From assembly GCA_036852015.1 (NCBI GenBank), contig JAANDG010000182.1, positions 62,001 to 126,000 on the forward strand: a stretch of DNA of 64,000 bases, written 5' to 3'. Origin of the DNA: Pelodera strongyloides. Taxonomy: Eukaryota > Nematoda > Chromadorea > Rhabditida > Rhabditidae. Positions 13,201 to 25,220 of the stretch are shown in pieces. Position 1 is the first letter of the stretch; every line of letters begins with the position of its first letter. A program made the position numbers and the translations under genes. Below the pieces are notes generated by a model that saw only the letters and a program-made list of their open reading frames with translations, made no database searches and was not told where the DNA came from.

Positions 13201-16200
13201 TTTATCCCTTGGTCTTTGTTCAAAAACAGGATTCACTATTCACTAAAGGGTTACGACACGTGGTTTAGCAACGATCTTGTGTAGCTGCATTCCCATATAC
13301 TCTCCGCAAATTGTGGTCCATTCTGTGCCATAAATGCCCAAAAGGACAGAGAAATTTGCACTTAAAATACATGGAAAAGCAGTTGTCGAGTTGTCCAACA
13401 TACGTTACACGAGACACATATGTTGCTCTACATATGTTGCCACGATTTGTGTTGGCAGGGATCGTAATCAGATGATCTGGGACATACTGTATTGCTGAAT
13501 ATCATAGAAACTCTTTCCTTCATTATAATTACTTTATAGGACACGTTCTGGCGTAAAGACCTCTTCTCTCTCCATCTTGAAGACGATCTTCAGTACGATG
13601 CTGTATTCGACCAGATTGGAATTGACGAGCACAGTCAGAGAGCTGAATGGGTTAATGGTAAGCGCTTAGGTTTATTATTGTTGTATTTACACACTTACGT
13701 CTACCTGACCATTTACGTTTTCTCCAGTACGCAGAGCCTGAAAGGTCTCGCGTGGGCGGTGTGTGAGCCGAAGTACCGCGTTTTGTAAGTGTACTGTCTT
13801 TGAATTATCGGCAACAATTGAATTATTGACCTATTGATCATACAATCAATAGCGAAGATTTAATATCATCCAAATTTTTCTTTCTCTCTCTCTCTACTTC
13901 TTCTCTCTCTTTCTTCTCTCCCTCTCTCTCTCTCTCTTTTCATTCCATTTCCTTATCACCAGTGGAGTAATATTTCATGTTTCGGCTCAAGTTTGCATTC
14001 TATCCGTGCTTTTTATGACAAGCGAAACCACCGTCATGCAACAAGCTATGATTGCACAAGGAGTTGTACCTAGCCAGTCCGAGCACGCTGGAAACATTTA
14101 ATCATCCATACAAGGCTTTCTACTCGGAAAGGGAAACTTATTTCCCGATCATATGAAGAAATCGCTATAAATTAGGAAACTCATCAGCATTAGAACGAAA
14201 ACAGTTTCTTTATAATATTATGTGCTAGCCAGTCCAGTGTAAAATAGCACTATGAGACAACGTACACTAATGTACAAAAATGATCATCCGTTTTTGAATT
14301 GTTTGAACGTGTTGTTTCGATACTTGAGAATAGAATCAGAATTTAAATGAGTTTCGTCCAAAAACACCTTCCTTGACAGTTTGACATATTGTCGAGATCA
14401 CGAGTTGTTTTGTCCAGCATTGAGGTAATCAGCCTCAGCCTACTTTTACATTTATTCAAAATCACCGCGGGTAGTCCTGCAGCCTGTCAGTCCTGCATCC
14501 AAAGTGCTTGTCGAATTCTCATCACGTCGATCAATCTCTCGTCTCCTTTATCATCTGATCTTCACAATTTCGTGCACTCTCTCAGCGGCTGTCTTCTCGG
14601 TGTTCTCTTTATCCGTGTCCTTGACCGAAATCATGACCTAATCAGCCCTTCGACCAAGGAAAAGACTTCCTCACAGACATAACTTTGATACCAAAGAGGG
14701 GTCTAGAAAGGCAGACTACAAACTTCACAATTATATGTTGCCTTATAGACTGTTATAGTACTGTAACAACAAATTACGTCGAGAAGGCAGATGTAAGGAA
14801 ACTAGTCAAACTAGTGGTCGTCAGTGAAAAATGAGCCACGTTTCGCAAATTCGAAATATCTGCATGCCAGCGCCTACTCGGTTGTCAATCAGTACCATTT
14901 GTTACTGAATATCTTACATCATATTGATACACACATTGTTAATGTGTTAATAAATATTTAATATATATCTAATTTCTGTTGGATGGGCAGCATTCATTTT
15001 AATGGGACAAACAGACCTAAGCTCTGAATTACTGTTAGTCCACCAGAGCTACACTGCTGACGGCGTAGTATAGCTAATAAATTATTATTATTGTGCTCTA
15101 GGTGCGAACTGGTTCATCCGTGCTAACAACAATACCCTGGAGTTCTTTGAAAGATTGGCCGACAAGCTGTCGCATTGGTACACTCCAGATATGGGAGTGA
15201 TGATCCACCAATGTCACACGTGGGGCACAGTCAATTGCAGATATATCCCACATAAGTAAGTCTTACAATTCTTTTTGTATTTTTTTCTGCGCTAGTGAAC
15301 GATGAAACTCTCACAATCAGTGGCCGGGCAAGAAAGATGGTCAGACATAGCGGGGCAGCCAGCTAGTTTCGTAATGGTGTGCCGCTGCTGCAAAACATAA
15401 TTCTAGTTGGTGGGGCGCATTAGGTGCGTCTTATGTGCGCCTCCTGTGCGCTAACTCGAATGTCATACCTTTGACACTGACAATAGACCGAGAAGTGGAG
15501 GGGTTTCAGTTTCAATTCGGGGACAAAGCCCCACACAAATAATATTTGCATTAATGCCAGGATTGCACACAGCTGGGAGTGGATGTATACAGAACAGAAG
15601 GATGCACCTTACATTATTCAACTGGACTGCGAGACGGATGGAGGTAGCCTTTATTATTATTTAACCTTTGTTTATATTGTTCTCGTTCCTGGGTTCGGAA
15701 AGGCGTTAAGATTTTTGGTTTAATCCTTCTTCATACTGATCATTCAGTATGTACTCTCAATCCGTTGTTTTTATTCTTTAAAGCAGTATAACATCCGGAT
15801 TTTAAAACGTATAATGCAGAACTGCATTCCTACGTATTTATGCCAAGTGAGCTGGAATTGAGCTCGATTTTTCTAATAATACGATGCATGGGAATGTAGC
15901 TATTCAAAAACCGTTTCAAAAACCGGCAGTTATACCGCTTTAAACGTAATCCTAGCTGTTGTCCTTTGTGTTATATATGCATTCCAGGCAGCAAGCTGAT
16001 GCAACTCGGCAAGTTTGGTTTCCACTTCACGAATCCCGATGGCAAGTGTAATTATGACAAGGTGATAATTGCACGAGAGAGGATGCAAAATGGTACAGTA
16101 CCCGTCAGTTATCAGACAAGCACATTCCCCAGCTGGGGACGATTGCAATTCAAGGTGAGAAATTTGCATATAGACACCCAGTACTTCCACAATTTATATA

Positions 16201-16676
16201 ACGAACAGTGCAACACGAAACATATGGCTGTTGCGCGTAAACAAGTGATCGGTATGCTTTGGGCTCACCTGCGGGACCTGCGGCGCAACCTTTCCTAGTA
16301 ACCTGTGTCTTATAAGCCTCTTCCAAGAAGTTTCACCGCGCGTGTGCCATGTTTTCGCCGCATACCCTTCCGCCATAGGTGCGCCACTCTACCGCAGAAT
16401 ATAATCAATGTAACCCTAGGCACACATCTTTCCAGTGAAGGCGTGTTTATTCTACAGAATAAACTGGTTCTAGTGTAGTAGTCTGTGATCCATACTGAGA
16501 AAAAGACTTTATTTCTGCAAATGCATAATATACTTAATAGTAAGTAGGTTTCATATTGCTCCCCTTTTCAGGCCTATTGGTTCATCGTCGACTGTATAAT
16601 TTGGACCCCTTATATTGGACCCTTCTTGAAACCGTATCTAGCCTTGGTTGGATACATTCTAATGATCACGATGTAG
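10244..16676 (+). CDS. Type II membrane glycosyltransferase-like protein (nematode family, probably DUF273)
   Basis: Ten exons join in phase: 10244-10343, 10739-10911, 11145-11290, 11507-11603, 13064-13171, 13540-13657, 15102-15255, 15561-15643, 15988-16154 and 16572-16676, giving 416 aa. A short basic cytosolic N-terminus is followed by one membrane anchor (YYFLYGFWFFLGLLVI, about residues 47-62), as in Golgi type II enzymes. The lumenal part has the blocks FAEGPYQMIYLLRANLAIAL, FWMMQQDTFWRKDL, LEDDLQYDAVFDQ, EWVNGANWFIRANN, TPDMGVMIHQCHTWG and IIQLDCETDGG. These resemble nematode nucleotide-diphospho-sugar-transferase-like proteins; DUF273 is my recollection and was not searched. The C-terminus is hydrophobic (YLALVGYILMITM). 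The acidic clusters LEDD and DCETD could bind metal or sugar nucleotide. The sugar and acceptor cannot be read from sequence. Confidence 0.8.
10933..11090. repeat. TTTAAAGCG-family MITE in intron 2 of the glycosyltransferase-like gene
   Basis: The left end AAAGCCGAATGACAGACGG leads into TTTTTGAA. The right end TCTCAAAAACCGACTG continues TTATACCGATTTAA in inverted form. It lies about 20 bases after the donor of exon 2. Confidence 0.75.
11818..11912. repeat. GA-rich simple repeat
   Basis: (GA)n with interruptions, in intron 4 of the glycosyltransferase-like gene. Confidence 0.8.
12877..13047. repeat. TTTAAAGCG-family MITE
   Basis: GAAGCGAAGTGCCGGCCGG at the left and TTTCAAAAACCGGCAGATAT at the right, ending TTAGCTTTAA. 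The element ends 16 bases before exon 5 of the glycosyltransferase-like gene, so it borders the acceptor. Confidence 0.8.
13728..14101 (+). CDS. Two in-phase exons of an unknown membrane-protein C-terminus, nested in an intron
   Basis: Exon 13728-13784 (after TTCTCCAG, before GTAAGT) and exon 13963-14101 (after CCTTATCACCAG, ending in TAA) join in phase. They encode about 65 residues, including QSLKGLAWAVCEPKYRVFGV and a hydrophobic run VSAQVCILSVLFM, then a Met/Gln-rich tail ending SEHAGNI. They lie inside the 13658-15101 intron of the glycosyltransferase-like gene. The incoming phase (2) does not match that gene's exon 6 (phase 1), so they are not an alternative end for it. They could be a fragment of a transposed gene or the end of a nested gene whose start I did not find. 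Family not recognised. Confidence 0.35.
15779..15946. repeat. TTTAAAGCG-family MITE
   Basis: AAAGCAGTATAACATCCGG at the left and TTTCAAAAACCGGCAGTTAT ACCGCTTTAAA at the right. It ends about 40 bases before exon 9 of the glycosyltransferase-like gene. Confidence 0.8.
16255..16395. repeat. GC-rich dispersed element
   Basis: Rich in GCGCC / CGCCGC and the phrase GCCATGTTTTCGCCGC. Related pieces lie at 15350-15460, 25850-25905, 38255-38345, 49795-49930 and 63600-63790. Non-coding. Confidence 0.5.
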
Positions 16677-18018
16677 GAAATTTTTGAAGTTAAAAGAACA
16701 AGTGTTTCGAAATCGTAATAAGTAGATCTAGCTTATATCCGCCGATTCTCTGGTATACAGTATTTATGTTACTCTTTAGCATGTGCGAAAGTTCCATCCA
16801 TGTTGGCATTTCCATTGAACATTAAAGGGATAGGTTCACCTCGAATTGCACCTTTTTTATGACCTATGACGGTCAAAATGCGAAAATTGCAGTAAATTTC
16901 CTTTGCAATCACGCAGGTGTGTTTGTATTTTTCATACTGTAGGTAAAATGTCACTATGTGAAACTACTGCTAACATGGATGGCGCCTTCGCGCATTCGAA
17001 AGTTCAGCATAAACACGCTAATTTAGTTTTGTTATTATTAGAACTTTTCTGTCAATCATACACATTTTTACGATCCATTCACTCGAATAGCAGCTACTGT
17101 CTTTCAATTTTTAATTTTACGCATGTTTTATCTTTCTCATTATAATATGTATTAGTTTTCCAACCGGTACAAAAATGCCTCTAGTGCTCATCCTAGCCAT
17201 GAAAATTGTCTATCCAAATATATTCAACTAACACTTTGAATAATGCATCGTTTTCCAATGTCTATGATTAGAATAAAAAATCGAGGACACTTATTCTTAG
17301 CGTAAATCCATCTGAAAGCAGTTGTCCCTGATGAATTTCAAAACCCGGCCGTTATACGCCTTTATTAAAAATTTATTTTCATTACATAATATGCAGGAAT
17401 TTGTTATAGAAACTGATTCGCTCGTCTATTTTGTTGCTTTATTCAATACTTCCACGAGTGCTACTTTATGATGTTGTGCTGTCACACTCTTTGACGAAGT
17501 ATCATACTATCCTAAACTATTTTATATTTTGTTGTCTGTCCATATTTGGAAATGATATGGTTCATAAACATTTATTAGCAATTTATAGGTTACAAGCCCA
17601 CAAGTTTGCAATTTAATTTGCACAAATTATGACTAGAATTTGACTTTGATCAGTTATGGTTGGCATCATTATTTTCTACAGAGAAAACGACAATTATGAG
17701 TTTCATTGTTGTCAAGAATCCTCACGAACAACTCGTATCCACAGTAGCCTTTGAGACGTTCACCATTTCCTAAATTTAAATAATGTAAATTGAGAGGAGG
17801 GCGAGAAAGAGGAGCAGAGTGATCTATGAGAGAGAGGATTGGAGAGATGCTGAGATATAGATGAAAGGGTTGGTGAGACATCGGCCCGGAAAAAGATTGC
17901 CAGAGATTGATAGAGAGGAGAGAGATGATATACAACTGGTAATACAAAAAAATTACGTAAGACGCGATGAACTGTTTAATTATGAAAGAGTTGATTAGAA
18001 ACCTTTAATTGCCTTTGA
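16677..18018. other. Spacer between convergent genes, with imperfect inverted repeat
   Basis: The glycosyltransferase-like gene (+) and the SLC1 transporter (-) converge here. An imperfect inverted repeat spans about 16780-17005 (CCATCCATGTTGGCA versus TGCTAACATGGATGG). A MITE half lies near 17312-17366 (CAAAACCCGGCCGTTATACG). A GA-rich stretch is at 17795-17930. No gene recognised. Confidence 0.5.
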
Positions 18019-21000
18019 TTATTTGTGTTTTAAGAAGCAAACCTTGTCTGTGCTCGGTATAGGTGGGAGATCAGAGGCACATAAGGCATCCACAACACCA
18101 CACGCAAAAGCGTCGCCTATCACGTTGGTGGTAGCTCGAAGACGACCACTAAGAATAAGTTAATTTTGGGGTTGCTATTTCGTGACCGATCAACGACGAT
18201 TTTGTGTGGTTTAGGCAACTATTCCGTTTTCCTGTGTAACACAACTTACAGTATCCAGTCCACGGTCATTACAAGACCAACGTCGGAGGCGGGAAGTCCT
18301 AGGGAAGAGAGGACGAGAACCAGAGTGACCAGACCTCCAGAGGGGACTGCTGCGGTGCCTATTGAAGCAAGGGTGGCAGTCACCCTAGATAAGAAAGAAA
18401 TAGAATAACGTAATGATATATCAACATAGTAACATGAATAAACTATATTACCATTACTGTAAATAATAATGTTTGGCAGTTTGACTACAGCAAAAAACGC
18501 CAAAAGTGGTAGGAAATGTAGGAAGCTAGAAAACAAATGTTTTATGTGTATTAGAAAAACGTGTGTGATCTTTCTTCACGTTTTCTATAAGTGGAAATTG
18601 CATAATTAACTGGAGAGTACTGTAATTGGAGGGTGGAATTTGGTGGAAACTCAGCAGTCAAACGTAATTTTATTAACTACTCACGCCACTGTCGCCACTT
18701 CTGCAATACCCATCTGTAGTCCATTTAATTGTGCAATGAAGACTGCGGCGACTGCTTCATACAGCGCCGTACCGTCCTACAAACTAATGTTATAGGGCGA
18801 AATGAGAGCGGAACATGGACGGGGGTAGGTGGGCGTCGTGAGCGGTATGCAAGTTATGATTAGCACAGTCTTGCTACGTCACAGTCAGCCTCACACTGAC
18901 AAGCCTGTTGACTAAAAGGTTGCCCATGTAAAATGTTGTTTTTCTTTCGAATGTTTCCGCGAGGCAAGTTCAGGAATAAATGGATGTACCCTATACTGCA
19001 ATGCTCTCAAGAAGGGTAGAGTTATTACAGACGTCAGATCGTCAGAAATCATAAAAACAATAAACAAACCATGTTGACAGTGGTTCCAACAGGTAAAACG
19101 AACTTGGAAACCCTTGGATCAATGCCCAATTTGTCGAGGCATTGAAACGTCACCGGCATTGTCACAGCACTAAACAAAGACACAGACATAAAGATTTTGA
19201 TTTTGTAAAAATGTAGCGAAGTAAGGTAAAACCAATAATCAGCAGAGTAATGAGCACTGCGTGGACTCTACATAACACTGAAGAGGCGAGTGGAAAATAT
19301 TCTCAATTTTTACGTTCTTAATATCAAGTAGACCAGTATGTTACCTTGACGAAGTGCCCGTGCTGGTTACTAGAGCTTGAGCCAATCCTCTAAGGAAATG
19401 GTATGGATTTTTGCGGGACGCAATGAAGTACAAACCGGGCAGAGTGATGAAGGCTTGGATTCCGAGGCCTAAACATTCAATTTGTTCACATTTTCGAGAA
19501 TTATTTACCAAAATAACAAGTGTCACTTTCACATTGCTAGTGGAGTACTGCACTTATTGTTAGGGGTACTGCACGTGGTTTTTGAATACTGTATAAGTGC
19601 GTGTCCATACATGATACGCGTTGATGTCGGCTTTAAACGTTGAACCAAAAAATAAAAAGCATAGCCTACCCAATGCGACTGTGAACATGAACATGAAAAG
19701 CATGCTGAATGTATCCACCAAATTGTTCACTAAAAGTATCTTCTCGGCAATAAGTGAAGCAATACCAACAGGACCACACCTAGAAAAAAACTTGAAATGA
19801 AATTATGATTGAGGCTTTTCGATTGGTTCTTTATAAAAAAAAACACTGTATAGCTGGAGTATTTTGTCATCTATAACTCGGCCCCTACCACTATGAGAAA
19901 TGGGCATTATTTGCTCCAGGCAAGGTTAGGGTCCCTAAACAGGAGGTAAATTTGTTGTCAAACCTGCCTCAAGACCTTTAATGAACAAGCTATTATATTA
20001 GCTTTGAAAAGTGTATTGAACAACCCTTCAATACAGAAGCACGCTCTCGCTATACATAGATTTTAAAACACCTAACAATAAGCGTCGCATTAATTTTAGC
20101 GACTTCCATTACCAATACTCAAGATTACTTCTTACCACATAATGGTGCGCACCATAGCTGTGACGGTTAGTTCCACGGCCCTGACTACTTCGACTAGAGG
20201 CCTGACGGGTTCACCCAGGCGAGCAAGGGTGACACCGGTTAGAATACAGAACACAATCACTCCTTAATAAAATATAAATATTTAAATCCTCGACGATCTA
20301 CCGTAGTTTAGCCCGGAAAGAATGATGTTTGGCTTTTGCACCACGAAAAAAGTTCCGTAAGAAATCATATTCATATCACTGTAATCATGACACTGTGACA
20401 ATGTGAGGAGACAGTGACAAGTGACACCGTGACGATTTGTCACATAGCTATGTGACGAGGATGTCTTCAGTCAGGTCCTTATCATAAGGATTTACGTTTA
20501 ATAGCTCGTGTTGCAAAACCAGGATTCATCGAAATTATTGAAAATAAAGCTCACCTAGTACATTCATTCCATTAATGAAGACAACATTCGGAATAATTAT
20601 TATTGTTCCATTTTTGTCTATCTAAAGTTGGGGGAATGTTGGTGGAGTGTATCTTACATATTCTTAAATATCAGACGGGGGAACTCCCACAACAGTGGAT
20701 GTCCTACAAAATAAGAAGAGAGATATAGGGAGAAAATATTCAACTAGGAGATATATACTGACAAACGAAAAACAGCTTCAATATACAAATACCTTTGAGT
20801 AGGAGGTCTGCTTTTGTTGAAACATTGCTTGAATTATGTTGTCAGGAACCATATTTCTAAATCAACAGTAATAACACTTCGGCACACGAGCTCCATTGAA
20901 GAATATAAAAATAGTGTGTCAATACAATATATAAGAAATTAGCTTCTTTTTTTTAATTCAGGAACTGCAAGCTTCACTTTGAGTACCTTATCAAATCTGT

Positions 21001-22364
21001 GAATTTATCAGCCGCTGATATAGTGACGTCATGGTGATGTGTAGATACTGAGGCCTCAGACGCCGTCTTTAGTTCATCGTTTCCAGGATGGATTATGAGA
21101 ACCAAGATGATTCCTAGCTGAAAAAAGACGAGAATTACGCTTTAAAGGGTCCAGGCCCACGAAATCAATAAATGAAAAACTCTCAGGATGTGAGCGAATT
21201 CAACCTGAAATCGTTATCAGGGGTAAGAATACTACCCCACCAATGTAGTATACTGCCCCATTTGTAAAATTACTACCCCACAGTGTGGAGTTGGAAAAGT
21301 GCGACGACGACGTAGTTATGCTTATCGATGAATTCTTCGATTCTTCATAAGTAATCAATATTCAATAACTCACTATCACTGCATGACTGAGTGTGATGGC
21401 ATAATATACAACAGATCTCGATCCAATTTTCCCACTTACATTCCCTTCCAATTGGGATAATCCTGAAAAGATAAATATTATGGAAACTAATATGTATTAG
21501 CGGGTCCTTGCACCATCACATATTCAAAAGGCTCCAAAATACTCTCCAAAATAATCAATACAAGTTCTGTAAAGCCCATAGAACTACTAACATAACCATA
21601 TGCCAACGCTTTTAATAATTACATAGCGATCAGACATTACGGCACGCACATTACGAATGTATTACGCCACGTTTCTGTAAGAAAAAACGCTTTATACCGC
21701 TTTAAAGTTGAAACTCTAATGTGCGCCCGATTCGGTCCCGAGCACCTGATCGTGCATTTTTTGTCGGGCGTTTCATTTTTTCATAGACTTACCTGATATC
21801 AAACTCGCCGCAATCAAGGGTAAAACAATACATTTTAAAGAATTCATGAAAAGTTCTCCTGGAAATCCAATGTACCGAATAGTGGATGGGGAGAGTGAAG
21901 CGGGTCTAAAAAAAGATTACTTGAAAACTTCAGAATAAATCTAGCGGGCGCGCAGCGTAAATACCGCATGACCTCGGCTTACAGACGTGCATGAAATCTC
22001 ACAATGGAGTGCAACTTTTTCCACGCCGCAAAGTTGCCGCAACGTTGCCGCTTGCACGCAAAGCGTCTCGTTAAAGACAAGTTAACCGCACTCGGAAGCA
22101 GTCTACAATGTTTGTGCGGAGTATTCTGATGAGTTCGGTCTTTCTATGATGGAAAGTTATGAGACTACGGTAATTTTCAGGAAATATAGTTTTTTTTCAC
22201 AATTTTTTCGGGAATTGCATTTTCGGACACAAAAAGTAAATAATTAATGTTTAAAGAAGAAACCTGAGGGCCAAACCAAGTACGACTCCAACAATAACTC
22301 CGGACATAGTGGCTGTCAGGAGAAGATTTTTGGTCAACCAATTGGCACCATTGTTTGATCCCAT
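18019..22364 (-). CDS. SLC1/EAAT-family sodium-coupled transporter with altered substrate site
   Basis: About fourteen minus-strand exons from 22364 ([20 protein letters not shown]) to the stop at 18019. Family blocks in order: TM2 [24 protein letters not shown]-like [52 protein letters not shown]; hairpin 1 [38 protein letters not shown] (TM7, split by an intron after NM); hairpin 2 [22 protein letters not shown]8 [19 protein letters not shown]. Members co-transport acidic or neutral amino acids, or dicarboxylates, with Na+ at the plasma membrane. The Arg equivalent to GltPh R397 and the Na+-site Asp in NVIGD are present. The Asp that normally binds the substrate amino group (EAAT 'DR', GltPh D394) is Gly here and T398 is Ala. 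Residues 20 to 60 around 20620-20706 are less certain. Confidence 0.88.
21655..21712. repeat. MITE fragment in an intron of the SLC1 gene
   Basis: Right-end form of the TTTAAAGCG family: TTTCTGTAAGAAAAAACGC then TTTATACCGCTTTAAA. Confidence 0.5.
21945..22095. repeat. GC-rich element related to 58010-58270
   Basis: Shares TGCAACTTTTTCCACGC and repeated GCCGC / GTTGCCGC / CTTGCACGC words with the palindromic element at 58010-58270. Located in intron 1 of the SLC1 gene. Confidence 0.55.
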
Positions 22365-23554
22365 CGATCTGACTAGGATAACAATAAGACAATGTAATTA
22401 TCAATTACAATTTGCTATAAATTGAAATACAGTTATTTGGGATACACATAAAATAATTAAAATACCTTTAAATGGGATAAACACATAATAATTAAAATTA
22501 TATATCTAAATCAACAAAGTTGAGGAAGAGTAAAACTGTAAAACGAGTAAAATAGTCAACAAATTCGAGCATAAAAAGAAAAAGAAGTTAGAAAGAATAA
22601 AGAAGAAAAATAAAAAGAAGAAAAATTAAGGCGGGGTTCGGATAAATTAATAATAATAAAATACATGTCCTTCAAAAAATCAATTTGCTCTTGTCATGAG
22701 TGAAAGATAAATCGAAAACTGAACCCAAATAAAAAGGTGATTGTCAAATAATTCCTATGTTTGTATGCAAATCCGAATGGCGGTTTTATAGTGTAGTTGA
22801 TGGAATAAAAGAGAGTAAAGGGAAACAAATTTCCGTTTGTGCATTGTGAACGACAGAAGCTGTAGGGTTTATCAACATAATAGAAAGTGACGTAATGAGA
22901 ACGATTATCATTAGTATGATAATTATCGCTAATGGAGACTAAGTTTATTGATTACTACTAAAAATATTTGATCGTGTGCATTTAACAAGTTGCGTTGCTC
23001 AAAAAAAACCATGCGGTTTTACACATACAAAACTGGTTCATTTTTCCGTAAATTCATTCACACCTTGTGTTGTAATAGAAATTAATTAGGTGAAATTTTT
23101 CGACCCAGTTAGATAATAAATCTTTGCCTAGATTAGTATATCATCACCCTATTTCAGGGTATGTGCATTTGCTTTGATATCTGTGTTAATTTGGTAAGTC
23201 GGGGTGTGATCACCCTTGCCTTTTGCTTTTATTTTTATTTAACGTTCAATGTATTTAAGCTACAGTAAGTTCGTTCATTTTCCAAATATAGAATCCAATC
23301 TCCAAACTTGAATTTCGCTCACGGCATGGTGCCATGTTTTGCCATAGAGGCGGCAAAACTAGCTCCTAAAATCAGTTTTCTTTTGTCTCTCACTGAGTCT
23401 CTTTGATATGGCACAATAATAATCAAACACTGCAACTACATCACTTCAAAATCAATATTCTACATCTCGGCACGGTTTCTACCAACTGCCTCAAAATCGA
23501 TGTATTTGAATTACATAAATAGTTCTAACAATAAACTATAAACTGTAAAGCACA
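22365..23554. other. Shared upstream region of two divergent genes
   Basis: AT-rich spacer between the SLC1 gene (-) and the secreted-protein gene (+); it presumably contains both promoters. A purine-rich A/G stretch is at 22560-22640. A short GC-rich block (GGCATGGTGCCATG) near 23323 matches the dispersed GC-rich elements. Confidence 0.5.
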
Positions 23555-24622
23555 ATGAGGCAGAGCTTGGCGGCCCTAACATGCCTAATTGCGCTTGCTA
23601 ATGCAAGGATATTGAGGAAAGTTTGTTGTGTTTACGAAATAATTCTTAATTATCTGATAATTAAAGCCTTTGACTGTAAGATTGTTATTTTAAAGTTATT
23701 ATTTTAAAGTTAAACTCAAAGTTGTATTTTAGAGTGAAACGTAATGGTTTCACAAACAGCTACGGCTATGGTCCTTTCGGAGTGGGCCCTTCGAATGTTG
23801 GAGTGGACAGTTTTGGATTTTATAGGTAATTTTTTCTTTCCAAAAAAATTATGGTTATGGTGATGTGGTCTGTTTTCAAAACTAAGTCCTTGCTTATAAT
23901 TTTATTTGGTAATAATAAGAAACTGGGAGTATGCCGCTCATGTTGCGCGAGAAAAGAGGCTCTATCCTGGCTCTAGTTTCGCACACTGTAACGTGACATA
24001 TTTACCTGAGTATGACAGTAATAGAGAAAATAAGTGGACGTATGGATACACCAAGGATGTGCGAGCTATCTTTGCCATTCGGGAAAAACTTTCAGGGTTT
24101 TATATCGTCTGAATATTTATGCCGAAGAATTTTTAATTTAGTAATGTTTACTTCAGAGATAAATTCTACAATTCTGGTCTTCCTCCATTGTACACTCACA
24201 CTGCCTTCCGTAATTATTACCACGAGATTTCGTTCCACAAGAACAAGTATGGAAAACCTGCACCGAATACCTTCGAGCAATTGCAACAGGAGAGATACGG
24301 TAAGATAATTATATTTTTATACCCTTTTGAGTTTCCTTGCCAATCCCTTTAGTATATCTTGCCTTGCCTAAATGATTATAAGAAATCTTTATATTATCTA
24401 AACGTTCTATGGCCCAACATCAACTTGTATACAATTGGCAAACGATCTAAACTAAATATGACAATTGGGTAATTATGTGTGTTCGTACCGTATGTATAAG
24501 ACAGCAACAAAAAATGTTATTGCTCTAAACCATTTTTTTCCGAAAGATTCCAATTTTCAGGTCCATATTACAAAGGTGTTTGGGGCTACGCAGACCAGTC
24601 GCCATATTGGTTTGGAAGATAA
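23555..24622 (+). CDS. Small secreted Gly/Tyr-rich protein
   Basis: The first exon (23555-23620) encodes a signal peptide, MRQSLAALTCLIALANARIL. Later exons at 23733-23825, 23920 to about 24031, 24157-24299 and 24561-24622 encode Tyr/Gly/Asn-rich sequence: NSYGYGPFGVGPSNVGVDSF, REKRLYPGSSFAHCNVTYLP, SGLPPLYTHTAFRNYYHEIS, and the C-terminus YYKGVWGYADQSPYWFGR. I do not recognise the family; the composition suits a cuticle, eggshell or extracellular protein. Two junctions are unsettled. Exon 2 needs an incoming phase of 2, but the obvious exon 1 donor gives phase 0, unless a poor acceptor at 23720 is used. Exon 3 ends in phase 2 only at weak donors (24031/24032 or 24100). Confidence 0.6.
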
Positions 24623-25220
24623 TATTCCTCATTTTTGTCTTTCTTGTTTAATCATAAATATTTTTATCAATAAAAAATCCTCAAAAATCATTTATATACA
24701 CACATCAATAGTGTTTTCTATTGTGAACTCGTGAAAATGTTTTTCCTTGTATAAGTTATATGAAGAAGAAGAAAACTATACATAACCCAAACCGAAATAT
24801 TATGCAAATTAGGTAACATGACAATATGACAATATATACAGACAATAGAAAAGATAAAGGAATAAGTGAAACAGAAAGCAAGTAGCCGTTCAAAATATGT
24901 TGTAGGATGTAGGATGGAATGAAAATGAAAAGGTATTTTCTAGAAATTGGATGATTTCAACTAAATTTGAAGGAACCATTCGCTTAAAAATCGTCAATTC
25001 TATGTATTTGGCTATTTTATGTTGATTACATATCGTCATATACTAAGCAGGTAATTTAATACGATGTACGGTAACACTAGGTCTAGGGTAATACGACTCG
25101 TGACCTTGAAAATTTAAGATACAAAATTTCCATTTGATCGTTTCGCAAGGTACACAAGTACATGCAGCTTACAGATACAGTATATCGGGCTAATAAATGA
25201 TACCCATTCCATTCTATCAA
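24623..25220. other. 3' spacer between convergent genes
   Basis: AT-rich DNA between the secreted-protein gene and the copper transporter gene. No gene or repeat recognised. Confidence 0.5.
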
